Positions 33,106 to 41,815 of a stretch of DNA of 45,093 bases are shown piece by piece. Position 1 is the first letter of the stretch. Each line of letters begins with the position of its first letter. Origin of the DNA: Desulfobacterales bacterium (GTDB taxonomy: Bacteria; Desulfobacterota; Desulfobacteria; Desulfobacterales; SpSt-501); the NCBI GenBank assembly GCA_030834695.1, contig JAUQXK010000138.1:1-45093 (forward strand). Direction: 5' to 3'. Under the pieces are notes generated by a model that searched no databases, was not told the DNA's origin, and was given only the letters and a program-made list of their open reading frames with translations. The position numbers and the translations under genes were made by a program.

Positions 33106-34365
33106 ATGCCGATGTCCGTTGATTTCGAAAGGCGGCTCTATCCCATCCTCGATCAGGTGGTCGCCCATTTCGGTACCCCGTTCCACATCTATGACGAAGC
33201 CGGCATCCGCCAGACGGGGGAAGCCCTGAAGAACGCTTTCGCTCAGGTGCCGGGCTTCCGGGAGTACTTTGCCGTGAAGGCGCTTCCCAACCCGCGCATT
33301 CTATCTATTATGCGCGCGATGGGATTCGGTTTCGACTGCAGCTCGGCGCCCGAGCTGATGCTCGGCCGTCGCATCGGGGCGCGCGGCGAGGACCTCATGT
33401 TCACCTCCAACAACACGGACCGGCGCGAGTTCGAAGCGGCGGCGAGCGACGGCGGGTGCATCCTCAACCTGGACGACATCAGTCTGGTGCCGAAGGTTCC
33501 GAAGTTCCCGGAACGGATCTGCTTCCGCTACAACCCCGGCCCGCGCCGCACGGGCAACGCCATCATCGGCAACCCCGTGGAGGCCAAATACGGTCTGGCC
33601 CACGAACAGGTCGCCGCGGCCTACCGTCTGGCGATCGACCGCGGCGCCGCGCGCTTCGGGATCCACACCATGGTGGTGTCCAACGAACGCAACTACGGGT
33701 TCATGGTGCAGACCGTGGCGATGCTGTTCGAGCTGATCGAATGGGTGTCGCGGGAGCTCAACATCCGCTTCGAGTTTATGAACATGGGCGGCGGGCTGGG
33801 CATTCCCTACCGGCCGGCGGACGAGCCGCTCGATCTGGCCGCATTGGGGTCCGAGGTCACGGAGCTGTTCCTTCGCTTCAGGGCCCAGCACGGCTATGCG
33901 CCGCGGCTCTATATGGAGAGCGGCCGTTACATGACCGGCCCTCACGGCGCGCTGGTCGTCACGGCGATCAACCGCAAGGACATCTACCGGACCTACATCG
34001 GTGTCGACGCCTGCATGTCGGCCCTCATGCGCCCGGGCATGTACGGCGCCTATCACCACATTACGGTTCCCAAAAAGCTGGGTCAGAAAGCGGCCGGGCC
34101 GGTGGACGTGGTGGGTTCGTTGTGCGAAAACAATGACAAGTTCGCCATCCAGCGCGAGCTGCCGCCGATTGCAGACGGCGACCTGCTGGTGATCCACGAC
34201 ACCGGCGCCCACGGCCATGCCATGGGGTTCACTTACAACGGCAAGCTGCGGCCGCAAGAATTGCTGCTGTGCAGCGACGGGTCGGTGGAGTTGATTCGGC
34301 GGGCCGAAACCGTCGAAGACCATTTTGCCACACTCGCCTTCCAACCGGATGTGCTCAAGATATGA
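33106..34365 (+). CDS. Diaminopimelate decarboxylase-like PLP enzyme (fold type III)
   Basis: A 419-aa alanine-racemase-fold decarboxylase. Lys58 in YFAVKALPNPRIL binds PLP, MGGGLGIPY is the phosphate-binding glycine loop, SLCENNDKFA supplies the catalytic cysteine of the dimer partner, and GAHGHAMGFTYNGKLRP is the usual C-terminal block. Diaminopimelate decarboxylase makes lysine; relatives act on ornithine, arginine or carboxynorspermidine. AAAGGAG precedes the ATG. The ATG of an MFS transporter overlaps its stop. Grouping with Lrp and an MFS protein rather than dap genes suggests a regulated, possibly non-lysine role. LysA activity remains the default. Confidence 0.82.
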   Translation: MPMSVDFERRLYPILDQVVAHFGTPFHIYDEAGIRQTGEALKNAFAQVPGFREYFAVKALPNPRILSIMRAMGFGFDCSSAPELMLGRRIGARGEDLMFTSNNTDRREFEAAASDGGCILNLDDISLVPKVPKFPERICFRYNPGPRRTGNAIIGNPVEAKYGLAHEQVAAAYRLAIDRGAARFGIHTMVVSNERNYGFMVQTVAMLFELIEWVSRELNIRFEFMNMGGGLGIPYRPADEPLDLAALGSEVTELFLRFRAQHGYAPRLYMESGRYMTGPHGALVVTAINRKDIYRTYIGVDACMSALMRPGMYGAYHHITVPKKLGQKAAGPVDVVGSLCENNDKFAIQRELPPIADGDLLVIHDTGAHGHAMGFTYNGKLRPQELLLCSDGSVELIRRAETVEDHFATLAFQPDVLKI

Positions 34366-35615
34366 CGGCTTTGAAGTCAACGTTGTTGCGGGTGCTCATC
34401 CCCTTCGCGCTCGCCTACTTCCTGTCCTACCTGTTCCGGGTGGTCAACGCCGTCATCGCGCCCAACCTGGCGGCCGACCTGCAGATCGGCCCGGCCGATC
34501 TGGGGCTGCTGACATCCGCTTATTTCATCTCTTTTGCCGCCGTTCAACTGCCCTTGGGGGTGCTGCTCGACCGGTTCGGGCCGCGCTGCATCGCCGCCGG
34601 GCTGCTCGGGTTCGCGGCCGCCGGGGCGCTCGTTTTTGGCACCGCCGGCAGCCTCTTCGGTTTAACCCTGGGCCGTGCTCTGATCGGGTTGGGGGTTTCC
34701 TCCGGTTATATGGCCGCCATCAAGGCCTACACGCTCTGGTTTCCGGCCCATCAATGGCCGCGCATCAACGGCCTGCATCTGGCGGCCGGCGGGTTCGGGG
34801 CGCTTTCGGCGACGCTGCCGGTGGAATGGGCCCTGGGCTACATGGATTGGCGCGGGGTGTTCATGCTGTTGGCGGCCGCCAGCGCTGCGGTGGCGGCGTT
34901 CATATTCTGGGTGGTGCCGGAGAAGCGTCAGCCGGCGCCGGCCGTCCGGCTGGGAGACCAACTCAGGGGCATCGGCCAGGTTTTTAGCAGTGCTCTGTTC
35001 TGGCGGGTGACCCCGCTGACCGTCGTTTCCCAGGTGGCGTTCATGTCCGTTTACGGCCTATGGTCCGGCCCCTGGTTGCGGGACGTGGCCGGCCTGGACC
35101 GCGCCGGCATCGCCGTTGTCCTTTTCTGGGCGTCGGCGGCCATGACGGCGGGGTACGTCATCGTCGGTTTGATCACGGAACGGCTGACCCGGATGGGCAT
35201 CCAGCCGATGACGACCGCGGTGTGGGGGATGTTTCTTTTCATGATCGTCCAGGTTCTGCTCACGGCCGCACCGGTGAGCTGGGCGACGCTGCTGTGGGCG
35301 CTGTTCGGGTTCATCGGCACGACCGGGGTCATTCCGTATCCGGCGCTCGCCATGAGCTTTCCGCCGCAGCTCGCCGGTCGGGTCAGCACCGGCCTGAACG
35401 TGATCGTCTTTATCGGCGCCTTCGCGGCCCAATGGGGCATCGGCGCCGTCATCGCCGGGTTTCCGGCAACGGCCGCCGACCGCTACGCGCCTCAAGGTTA
35501 TCAAACCAGTTTTGCCATCCTTCTGGCACTGCAGGCCGCATGTTTGGCATGGTACGGCCTTGGCGCCGGCACCCGGCAACGGTCTTCGAAACCAAAGGAC
35601 AGCGGACGGAATTGA
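34362..35615 (+). CDS. MFS transporter
   Basis: A 417-aa protein with twelve predicted membrane helices. The MFS loop 2-3 motif appears as GVLLDRFGPRC near residue 70, and GRALIGLGVSSGYMAAIKA is the helix-5-like region. The ATG overlaps the upstream decarboxylase stop (ATGA), with no separate promoter. Co-expression with an Lrp regulator and an amino-acid decarboxylase suggests transport of an amino acid, its product or an analogue. The direction (uptake or efflux) is not evident. Confidence 0.86.
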   Translation: MTALKSTLLRVLIPFALAYFLSYLFRVVNAVIAPNLAADLQIGPADLGLLTSAYFISFAAVQLPLGVLLDRFGPRCIAAGLLGFAAAGALVFGTAGSLFGLTLGRALIGLGVSSGYMAAIKAYTLWFPAHQWPRINGLHLAAGGFGALSATLPVEWALGYMDWRGVFMLLAAASAAVAAFIFWVVPEKRQPAPAVRLGDQLRGIGQVFSSALFWRVTPLTVVSQVAFMSVYGLWSGPWLRDVAGLDRAGIAVVLFWASAAMTAGYVIVGLITERLTRMGIQPMTTAVWGMFLFMIVQVLLTAAPVSWATLLWALFGFIGTTGVIPYPALAMSFPPQLAGRVSTGLNVIVFIGAFAAQWGIGAVIAGFPATAADRYAPQGYQTSFAILLALQAACLAWYGLGAGTRQRSSKPKDSGRN

Positions 35616-35665
35616 ACTCGGGCCGGGCGATGGGTCGCCGGTCGGGTGGTGCGGCTCGATCGGTT

Positions 35666-36043
35666 TTACTTCAAATCGACCGATCGAATGACGCCGTCTT
35701 TGAAATAAAACCGGTGATAGGCGGGCCCGGCCGGATCCCCGCGAAAGCCCTGGGTGATCACCATCGACTCCCAGACCGCTTCCCCCTGCCGAAGGTTCTT
35801 GTCCGGTACCTCCACCTCGGCGGTTTTCGGCTGGGGCGTGGCGATGGACAATACCTTGACGCTGTCCGGATCATCCGCATTCATCCGCAGCCAGGAGATG
35901 ATCCGAATCTCATAGTCCTGGGGAAACGGCCCCGGGTCCATCTGTTCGGTCGAGAGGATCGGTGCGCTCGCGGGAGGCGCAGGCGGTTGCGAAGCGCATG
36001 AAATCATCATGGCGGCCATTAGAAGAGCGGACAGGTATTTCAT
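35666..36043 (-). CDS. Small lipoprotein of unknown function
   Basis: A 125-aa protein with a lipoprotein signal: MKYLSALLMAAMMISCAS, where Cys16 would be lipidated. After the proline/alanine linker (about 18-30) comes a soluble domain with FPQDYEIRIISWLRMNADDPDSV and WESMVITQGF. GGAGAAACCC precedes the ATG. The gene converges on the MFS gene. It resembles uncharacterised envelope lipoproteins; I cannot assign a function. Confidence 0.75.
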   Translation of the reverse strand: MKYLSALLMAAMMISCASQPPAPPASAPILSTEQMDPGPFPQDYEIRIISWLRMNADDPDSVKVLSIATPQPKTAEVEVPDKNLRQGEAVWESMVITQGFRGDPAGPAYHRFYFKDGVIRSVDLK

Positions 36044-36120
36044 GGGTTTCTCCGGGTTCGGGGGCTTCGCTCAATGGATCGGCGCTGGGCTGCCATGTAA
36101 CCCAGCCTTGCAACCGGCGG

Positions 36121-37014
36121 CTACACTCTGCCACCGCTCCATCTGAGCTTGGCCTTAAGAACGTCGAAGTAATGCCGATCCGGCAGCAGGATCAGGTTGA
36201 GAGGATGATCACTTCGGCGTACCGTTATCACGTCTTTGTCCGTGAGGTTCAGGCCGGTCTGCCCGTCCAGGGTCAGAACAATGTCCGATGAGCCCTTGTC
36301 CAGCCGTAGGGTGATTTCCACCTCGTCGGGCACGATGAGCGGTCGGTTGGTCAGCGTGAAAGGACAGATGGGGGTGATGATAAAGCCAGGGACCTTCGGA
36401 TGGACCACCGGCCCTCCGGCGGCGAGGGAGTAGGCCGTCGAGCCGGTGGGGGTTGCGATGATCAGGCCGTCCGCGCGGAACGTGGTGAGATAGTGGCCGT
36501 TGATATGGGTGATGACGTTCGCCAGACGGGCCAGCGCCCCCCGGTTGATCACGATGTCGTTCAGGACGGTTTCGCGGACCAGCGCCTTGCCCTTGCGCGT
36601 GACCTGGACATCCAGGCGCATGCGGGGCGATATCTTGAATTCCCCCTTCAAAACCCGATCGGCCGCTTCAAAGAGGTTTTCCTCCGCAATCTCGGCCAGA
36701 AACCCGAGGTCGCCGAACTTGACGCCGAGCAGCGGGATCTCGCGATCGCCGACCCAGTGCACCGCGCTCAGAAAGGTCCCATCGCCGCCGAGAACGAATG
36801 CACCGAAAAGGTCTTTCGGCGGTTTGGCGGGGCCGGTCCCGGAGCTTCGACGCAACGGGGCCGGGCCGATTCTAAAGATCACTTCGATCTGTCGGGCCCT
36901 CAGCCAATCCGCAAACTCTTCGGCCTTTTCAACCGCGCGCGCGTCATTCTTGACGTAGAGACCCACCTTGCGCACAGCTTCGTCGGGTTTTAATGGCATG
37001 CGAGTTCGTTTCAT
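36121..37014 (-). CDS. nadK: NAD kinase
   Basis: A 297-aa cytosolic kinase. GGDGTFLSAVHW is the catalytic GGDG motif with its aspartate, GVKFGDLGFLAEI follows, and TGSTAYSLAAGGPVVHP is the second NAD-binding block. It makes NADP from NAD and ATP. A short N-terminal extension (MKRTRMPLKPDEA) precedes the fold; ATG 36999 may be the true start. Length fits bacterial NAD kinases. Confidence 0.95.
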   Translation of the reverse strand: MKRTRMPLKPDEAVRKVGLYVKNDARAVEKAEEFADWLRARQIEVIFRIGPAPLRRSSGTGPAKPPKDLFGAFVLGGDGTFLSAVHWVGDREIPLLGVKFGDLGFLAEIAEENLFEAADRVLKGEFKISPRMRLDVQVTRKGKALVRETVLNDIVINRGALARLANVITHINGHYLTTFRADGLIIATPTGSTAYSLAAGGPVVHPKVPGFIITPICPFTLTNRPLIVPDEVEITLRLDKGSSDIVLTLDGQTGLNLTDKDVITVRRSDHPLNLILLPDRHYFDVLKAKLRWSGGRV

Positions 37015-37063
37015 GGCGTCATTTCAGTTCATACAGGCTTGAGCACCCGGTGACAATCATTTT

Positions 37064-37435
37064 CTACGGTTTTCCCTTCAGCAGATCGCCCAGTTTCGCG
37101 AACGGGCTGTCCATCGCCGCCGGTCGTTCCGCCTGCGCCGGCGCCTCACCGGTGTACCATTCCGCCACCTGATCGCGGGCATGTTCGTTGTCGTGGCAGT
37201 AAATGCACAACAGCTCCCAATTGCTGCCGTCGGGCGGGTTGTGGCCGTGGTCGTGGTCCTTGTGGTGGACCGTCAACTCGCGCAGCCGTTTGCCGGAAAG
37301 CTCCCGGCCGCATCGGGCGCAGACATGCGGGAAAAGTTTTAGGGCGCGTTCCCGGTAGGTGGTTTCCTTGAGCGCCCGTTCGCGCCGGGCTGCAGCGATG
37401 ATGGCTTCTGGCGTTTGGGTTTTTCGGATGGCCAT
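37064..37435 (-). CDS. yajD: YajD-like HNH nuclease-family protein
   Basis: A 123-aa protein with a zinc-binding HNH fold. CARCGREL and CIYCHDNEH give the two metal-binding cysteine pairs, and LTVHHKDHDHGHNPPDGSNWELL is the HH-N core. YajD-type proteins are small, widespread HNH proteins of uncertain role. AGAGGTG before ATG 37435 supports the start. It is adjacent to nadK on the same strand (49-bp gap) but with no obvious functional link. Confidence 0.85.
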   Translation of the reverse strand: MAIRKTQTPEAIIAAARRERALKETTYRERALKLFPHVCARCGRELSGKRLRELTVHHKDHDHGHNPPDGSNWELLCIYCHDNEHARDQVAEWYTGEAPAQAERPAAMDSPFAKLGDLLKGKP

Positions 37436-37577
37436 GAGCGCGCACCTCTTTTTACCGCATAGAATAAACAAGGGGAGGGCGTTTCGTCAACCCACCCGTC
37501 CAATCCGTATTGATTTTTAGCGCATTCTCAGGTACATGGGTTCACCACCCGCCTATCGTACGGATTGAGGGACGGTC

Positions 37578-38918
37578 ATGAATTACGATCAGCCTTATTG
37601 GAATCCCGTTCTTGAAACGTTGTCCAGGGAAAAGCTGCGGGAGCTTCAGCTGAAAAAATTCCAGCGCATTTTTCACTGGGCCTACACCCATTCGAAGTTT
37701 CACCGGTCGCTTTACGAGGCGGCCGGTCTCTCACCCGGGGACATTCGAACCTTCGACGATATCCGGCGCGTTCCCACCGTCGAAAAAGCCATGATGCGCG
37801 ACATCCAGAGAAAGGATCCCTTTCCATACGGGGACGCATTGTGCGTGCCGCTGGATGAGGTCACGGTTTTCCGCCAGACCAGCGGCACCACCGGCCAGCC
37901 CGTCTACCAGCCGGACACGTGGCAGGACTGGGAATGGTGGGCCGAGTGCTGGTCCTACATCCTCTGGGCGCAAGGCTACCGGCCGAGCGATCGGGTCTTC
38001 ATTCCGTTCGGCTACAACGTGTTCGTCGCTTTCTGGGCCGGCCATTACGCCGCCGAGAAAATCGGCTGCGAGGTGGTGCCGGGCGGGGTTCTGGACACCA
38101 AGGCCCGCATCCTGAAGGTTCAGGAACTCCGGGCCACCGCCATGATGGGCACGCCGACCTACCTGCTGGGCATGGCGGAGACGGCGCGTTTGAAGATGGA
38201 CATCGACCCGGCGCGGTTGACCGTCAACAAGATCACCTGCGCCGGCGAATGCGGGGCCAGCATCCCCAGCACCAAGCGGCGCTTGGAGGATGCCTGGGGC
38301 GCCCGCGTGTACGACCATGCGGGCGCCACGGAGATCGGCGCGTGGTCCTATGAATGCACGGCGCAGCCCGGCGGGCTGCATGTCAACGAGGCCATGTTCC
38401 TCGTGGAAATCGTCGATCCGGAGACCGGCCGGGTCATCGAGGAGCCGGGCCGCCGGGGCAAGATGGTCATCACCGCCTTCGATCGCCAGGCTCAGCCCTG
38501 TGTGCGCTTCGACTCCAAGGACGTGATCGAATGGGCTGCCGAGTCCTGTCCGTGCGGCCGGTCGTTCCGGGTCATCCGGGGCGGAGTGGTGGGCCGGGCG
38601 GACGACATCACCAAAGTGAAGGGCGTGCTGCTGGCGCCGTCCGCCATCGAAGAAGTGGTCCGCGGCATCAAGGGGCTGGGGGATGAATATGAGGTGGTCG
38701 TGGATAAGACCGGCCATTCCGAGACCATCCGTCTGCGGGTCGAAATCCTGCCGGAGGCCCAGAACCAATGCACCTGGATCCAGTCCGAGCTGGAGGACCA
38801 GTTGCGCCTGAAAACCAATTTGCGCTACGAACTCGAAATATGCGGCTGCGGCACCCTGCCGCGGTACGAGGTCAAGGCCAAACGGTTCAAAGACTTGCGC
38901 GGCAAAAAAACGGAATGA
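37578..38918 (+). CDS. PaaK-like phenylacetate-CoA ligase family enzyme
   Basis: A 446-aa ANL-superfamily ligase. QTSGTTGQPVYQPDTW is the ATP loop near residue 98, YDHAGATEIGAWSYEC is the acid/CoA-site region, and GKMVITAFDR with a CPCGRS cysteine cluster is typical of PaaK-type proteins. They activate aryl or aryl-alkyl acids to CoA thioesters with AMP release. GAGGGACGG precedes the ATG. The stop overlaps the start of a 77-aa gene. It belongs to anaerobic aromatic or unusual-acid activation; the substrate is not shown. Confidence 0.87.
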   Translation: MNYDQPYWNPVLETLSREKLRELQLKKFQRIFHWAYTHSKFHRSLYEAAGLSPGDIRTFDDIRRVPTVEKAMMRDIQRKDPFPYGDALCVPLDEVTVFRQTSGTTGQPVYQPDTWQDWEWWAECWSYILWAQGYRPSDRVFIPFGYNVFVAFWAGHYAAEKIGCEVVPGGVLDTKARILKVQELRATAMMGTPTYLLGMAETARLKMDIDPARLTVNKITCAGECGASIPSTKRRLEDAWGARVYDHAGATEIGAWSYECTAQPGGLHVNEAMFLVEIVDPETGRVIEEPGRRGKMVITAFDRQAQPCVRFDSKDVIEWAAESCPCGRSFRVIRGGVVGRADDITKVKGVLLAPSAIEEVVRGIKGLGDEYEVVVDKTGHSETIRLRVEILPEAQNQCTWIQSELEDQLRLKTNLRYELEICGCGTLPRYEVKAKRFKDLRGKKTE

Positions 38919-39148
38919 ACATGAATCCCATCGACATGGAAGGCCTGAACCAGAGCATCCGGCGCGCCCGCCAGGCCGTCGAGGAGCTCAAACGGCTGGG
39001 AGAGGACTTCCCGGCGGTCGCCCGAAATGCGGAGCGAATCCTGGCGAGCCTCAAGATGCTTGAAATCAATGTCTCCGACGTCATGGATGGCAGCCCGGCA
39101 CCATCCCGGCACCATTATTCTTCCGGGAAGCAGACAGGTGCAATTTGA
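38915..39148 (+). CDS. Small protein coupled to the PaaK-like ligase
   Basis: A 77-aa, mostly helical protein (IRRARQAVEELKRLGEDFPAVARNAERIL), with a short disordered tail. The ATG overlaps the stop of the ligase gene (ATGA), so the two are translated together. I do not recognise a family. It could be a ligase-binding regulator or stabiliser. Confidence 0.65.
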   Translation: MNMNPIDMEGLNQSIRRARQAVEELKRLGEDFPAVARNAERILASLKMLEINVSDVMDGSPAPSRHHYSSGKQTGAI

Positions 39149-39240
39149 GCCGATGAGCGGCCTATCCGATTTGGCTATTTTATTGCCGGGGCAGTAGCGC
39201 CGGCAGATTTGCTGTACGGCCTGAAGGAGGGATCTAAGCC

Positions 39241-39729
39241 ATGGCTGAGTCGATTCTGAACGACAAACGGCTGCTGATCGTCGACGACGAGCCGGATGTC
39301 CTGGAATCCCTTGAGGAGCTCGTGCTGGCCGATGCGCCCCGGTGCCGGATCGACAAGGCCGGGGGCTATGAGGACGCCGTTGCGCTGCTGGAGGGCAACT
39401 CCTACGATCTGGTGGTCCTGGACATCATGGGGGTGCGCGGCTTCGATCTGCTGGAGGTGGCCGTCCGGCGTCATTTCAGGGTGGCCATGTTGACCGCTCA
39501 CGCGCTGACGCCCGAAGCGCTCAAGCGATCCTACGACATGAAAGCCTACGCTTTCCTGCCGAAAGAGAAGCTGGCCGACATCGTGCCTTTTCTGGAAGAC
39601 GTGCTCAAGTACGACTACGCGACCGGCTGGAAGCGGCTCCTGCAGAAACTGCACGGCTTTTTCAACGACCGCTTCGTTTCGGACTGGGAGCAGAAGACCG
39701 GGCTGGACTGGAAGGAGTGGTCCAAATAA
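39241..39729 (+). CDS. Single-domain response regulator
   Basis: A 162-aa receiver protein. The acidic pair is in LLIVDDEPDVLE, the phospho-acceptor Asp in VVLDIMGVRGFDLLE, Thr in AMLTAHALTPEALK and Lys in FLPKEKLADI. A tail of about 45 residues after the receiver (YATGWKRLLQKLHG) carries no DNA-binding domain I know. It needs a histidine kinase, and none lies nearby. GGAGGGATC precedes the ATG. It follows the PaaK pair by 92 bp and may be in the same transcript. Confidence 0.88.
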   Translation: MAESILNDKRLLIVDDEPDVLESLEELVLADAPRCRIDKAGGYEDAVALLEGNSYDLVVLDIMGVRGFDLLEVAVRRHFRVAMLTAHALTPEALKRSYDMKAYAFLPKEKLADIVPFLEDVLKYDYATGWKRLLQKLHGFFNDRFVSDWEQKTGLDWKEWSK

Positions 39730-39762
39730 ATTCCGCCCCGCGTGGTCGGGCGAAATTTATTT
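39724..39762. terminator. Bidirectional terminator after the response regulator
   Basis: AAATAAATT-CCGCCC pairs with GGGCG-AAATTTATTT around a GCGTGGTC loop. It has A/T tracts on both sides and overlaps the stop codon. Confidence 0.7.
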
Positions 39763-39813
39763 GTTGGGGTGAAAATTGATGAACTCGCAAAAAGTCTGAA
39801 AATGCTGTTTTTT

Positions 39814-39891
39814 GTCATTCCGGCGAAAGCCGGAATCATGTATTTTTAAGGATGGGCCGAATTCATGGACTCCGGCTTTCGCCGGAGTGAC
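39814..39891. repeat. Interspersed inverted repeat
   Basis: The left arm (39814-39838) begins GTCATTCCGGCGAAAGCCGG. The right arm (39866-39891) is its near reverse complement (TCCGGCTTTCGCCGGAGTGAC), with about 27 bp between. Each arm also contains its own short palindrome. It matches the well-known class of non-coding repeats found between genes in many proteobacteria. No transposase is attached. Confidence 0.75.
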
Positions 39892-39925
39892 GACGCGTTA
39901 CAAGGTCATCAAAATTAAAAATATG

Positions 39926-39957
39926 AAAATCCCGCCCCGCGCAGCCGGGCGGGATTT
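39926..39957 (-). terminator. Terminator of the TRAP operon
   Basis: AAAATCCCGCCC pairs exactly with GGGCGGGATTTT around a CGCGCAGCC loop, with an A-rich tract following on the minus strand. It directly abuts the dctM stop. Confidence 0.65.
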
Positions 39958-41258
39958 TATTTCATCAAAAGATCCGGCAGGAACGTGCAGATCGCGGGAA
40001 ACAGGAACAGCAGAATGGCGCAGAACAGCAGGCTGAGCAGAAACGGATAAACACCGCTGTAGATGACGTTGAACGGCACCTTGGTGATGTTCTTCACCAC
40101 GAACACGTTGATGGCCACGGGAGGGATCACGACGCCCACCATGACGGTCAGGGCGATGATCATCCCGAACCACATCGGGTTGAACCCCAGCTTGATGATG
40201 ACCGGGTAGAAGATGGGCGTGGCCAGGACCATGAACGCCAGGTCGTCGATAAACGACCCACCCAGCAAATAAATGACCGAGATGATGACCATGATGATGT
40301 AGCGGTTGAAGGGCAGGGACACCACCCAGTCGGCCGTGATCATGGGAATCTTGGTTACCGCCAGAAAATGCCCCAGAATGACCGAGCCGGCGATCAGCAT
40401 CAGCACCATGCAGGCCGTGCGCAGGGATTCGGCGACCGACTTGACATAACCCCTGAAATTCAGATCGCGCTTGAGGATGGATAAAAGCAGCACGGCGAAC
40501 GTGCCGACGCTTCCGGCTTCGGTGGGAGTGAAAAAACCCTGCATCAGCCCCCCGATCACGAGCAGGAAGATAACCAGGATCCAGAGCACCTCGGGCAGCG
40601 CGGCCAGGCGTTCCTTCCAGGTCGACCGTTGGCCCTTCGGGCCCAGGGCCGGGTTGATCCGGCACCAGCCGTAGATGATGCAGATGAAGAAAAGGGCGAC
40701 GATCAGCCCCGGCACGAGCCCCGCCAGAAACAGCTTCCCGATCGACTGCTCCGTGATGATGCCGAAGACGATCAGCGTTACGCTCGGCGGTATGAGGATG
40801 CCCAGGGTGCCCACCGTGGCCACGATACCGGTGGAAAGCTTCTTGTCGTAACCGTAATGGTCCATTTCCGGAACGGCGACGCTGGCGAAGGTGGCGGCCG
40901 TTGCCGGTGATGACCCGCAGATGGCCTTGAACGCTGTGGCCCCGGCCACGGTGGCCATGGCCAGACCGCCGGGGATGTGGCCGACAAACTTATAAGCCGC
41001 CGCGTACAGCCGCTTGGCGATGCCGGCGTTGAAGGCGATCTGCCCCATTAGAATGAAAAGTGGAATGACCGTGAACCCGTAGGATGACAGAACATCGAAA
41101 AAATCCTTGGCCAGCAGGTTCAGCCCGGCTTTCCATGAAACGATGTAGCTGAACCCCAGAAACCCCACCAGCGCCATGGCGAATCCCAGCTCGATTCCGG
41201 TCAGGAACAGAAGCAGGACCGTTGCCAGGCCGACCAACCCCGCCGTGACTTCACTCAT
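39957..41258 (-). CDS. dctM: TRAP transporter large permease DctM
   Basis: A 433-aa integral membrane protein with about twelve helices. CGSSPATAATFASVAVPEM and GTLGILIPPSVTLIVFG are the sodium/substrate-site regions of the DctM family. It forms the ion-driven core of a TRAP transporter. It overlaps dctQ by 8 nt (41251-41258) and ends inside its terminator hairpin. Substrate is set by the DctP protein upstream. Confidence 0.93.
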   Translation of the reverse strand: MSEVTAGLVGLATVLLLFLTGIELGFAMALVGFLGFSYIVSWKAGLNLLAKDFFDVLSSYGFTVIPLFILMGQIAFNAGIAKRLYAAAYKFVGHIPGGLAMATVAGATAFKAICGSSPATAATFASVAVPEMDHYGYDKKLSTGIVATVGTLGILIPPSVTLIVFGIITEQSIGKLFLAGLVPGLIVALFFICIIYGWCRINPALGPKGQRSTWKERLAALPEVLWILVIFLLVIGGLMQGFFTPTEAGSVGTFAVLLLSILKRDLNFRGYVKSVAESLRTACMVLMLIAGSVILGHFLAVTKIPMITADWVVSLPFNRYIIMVIISVIYLLGGSFIDDLAFMVLATPIFYPVIIKLGFNPMWFGMIIALTVMVGVVIPPVAINVFVVKNITKVPFNVIYSGVYPFLLSLLFCAILLFLFPAICTFLPDLLMK

Positions 41259-41733
41259 ACTGCCCCCGGGTGATCTTGACCATATCCACCAGCAGAACGA
41301 GGCACTGAACGAAACAGGAGACGGCGACGCCGTAGGCGACAGGATAAAACGGCAGCTGCAAAGTCAACGATACCTCCCCGGATTGCTGCAGATCCATTCC
41401 CACCTTGATCAGGTTCCATCCGATCAGTAGAAACAGCGCGATCCCCATGCCGCGGGTGATCAGGTTAAAAATGGAGCGGAGTGTTTTGGGCAGCTTGGCG
41501 GTGAAAAAGTCGACATAGATATGCCCGCGCATCCACGAGGTCAGGGGAATGGCAAAGCCCACCACCACGGCCCCGGAAAAGGCCACCAGCTCATAAGTCC
41601 CGACGATCGGCCTGCGGAAGTACCGCAGGATGACGTCGAGGACCGTCAAAAGCATGATGAAGGTAATGGCCAGGCCGGCGATGACGTTGATCCAGCGGCT
41701 CAGCCGGCCGACGCCGTTCAGCAGACGCTCCAC
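41251..41733 (-). CDS. dctQ: TRAP transporter small permease DctQ
   Basis: A 160-aa protein with four membrane helices, typical of DctQ (ITFIMLLTVLDVILRYFRRP, then LTSWMRGHIYVDFF). It starts at GTG 41733 with AAGGAG 8 bp upstream. It holds DctM in the bilayer. It lies 82 bp downstream of dctP and overlaps dctM by 8 nt. Confidence 0.9.
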   Translation of the reverse strand: MERLLNGVGRLSRWINVIAGLAITFIMLLTVLDVILRYFRRPIVGTYELVAFSGAVVVGFAIPLTSWMRGHIYVDFFTAKLPKTLRSIFNLITRGMGIALFLLIGWNLIKVGMDLQQSGEVSLTLQLPFYPVAYGVAVSCFVQCLVLLVDMVKITRGQYE

Positions 41734-41815
41734 GGACTGCGCTCCTTTCCGCTCCAGCCGTTGGTGGCGACGAAAGCGGGGAAAGGGTGCGATGACCCTT
41801 TCCCCATCCCATCGG

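Noticed and set aside
39724-39957. CRISPR-like or transposon array
   Set aside because: The repeats are two terminators and one inverted repeat pair, without regular spacers or a transposase.
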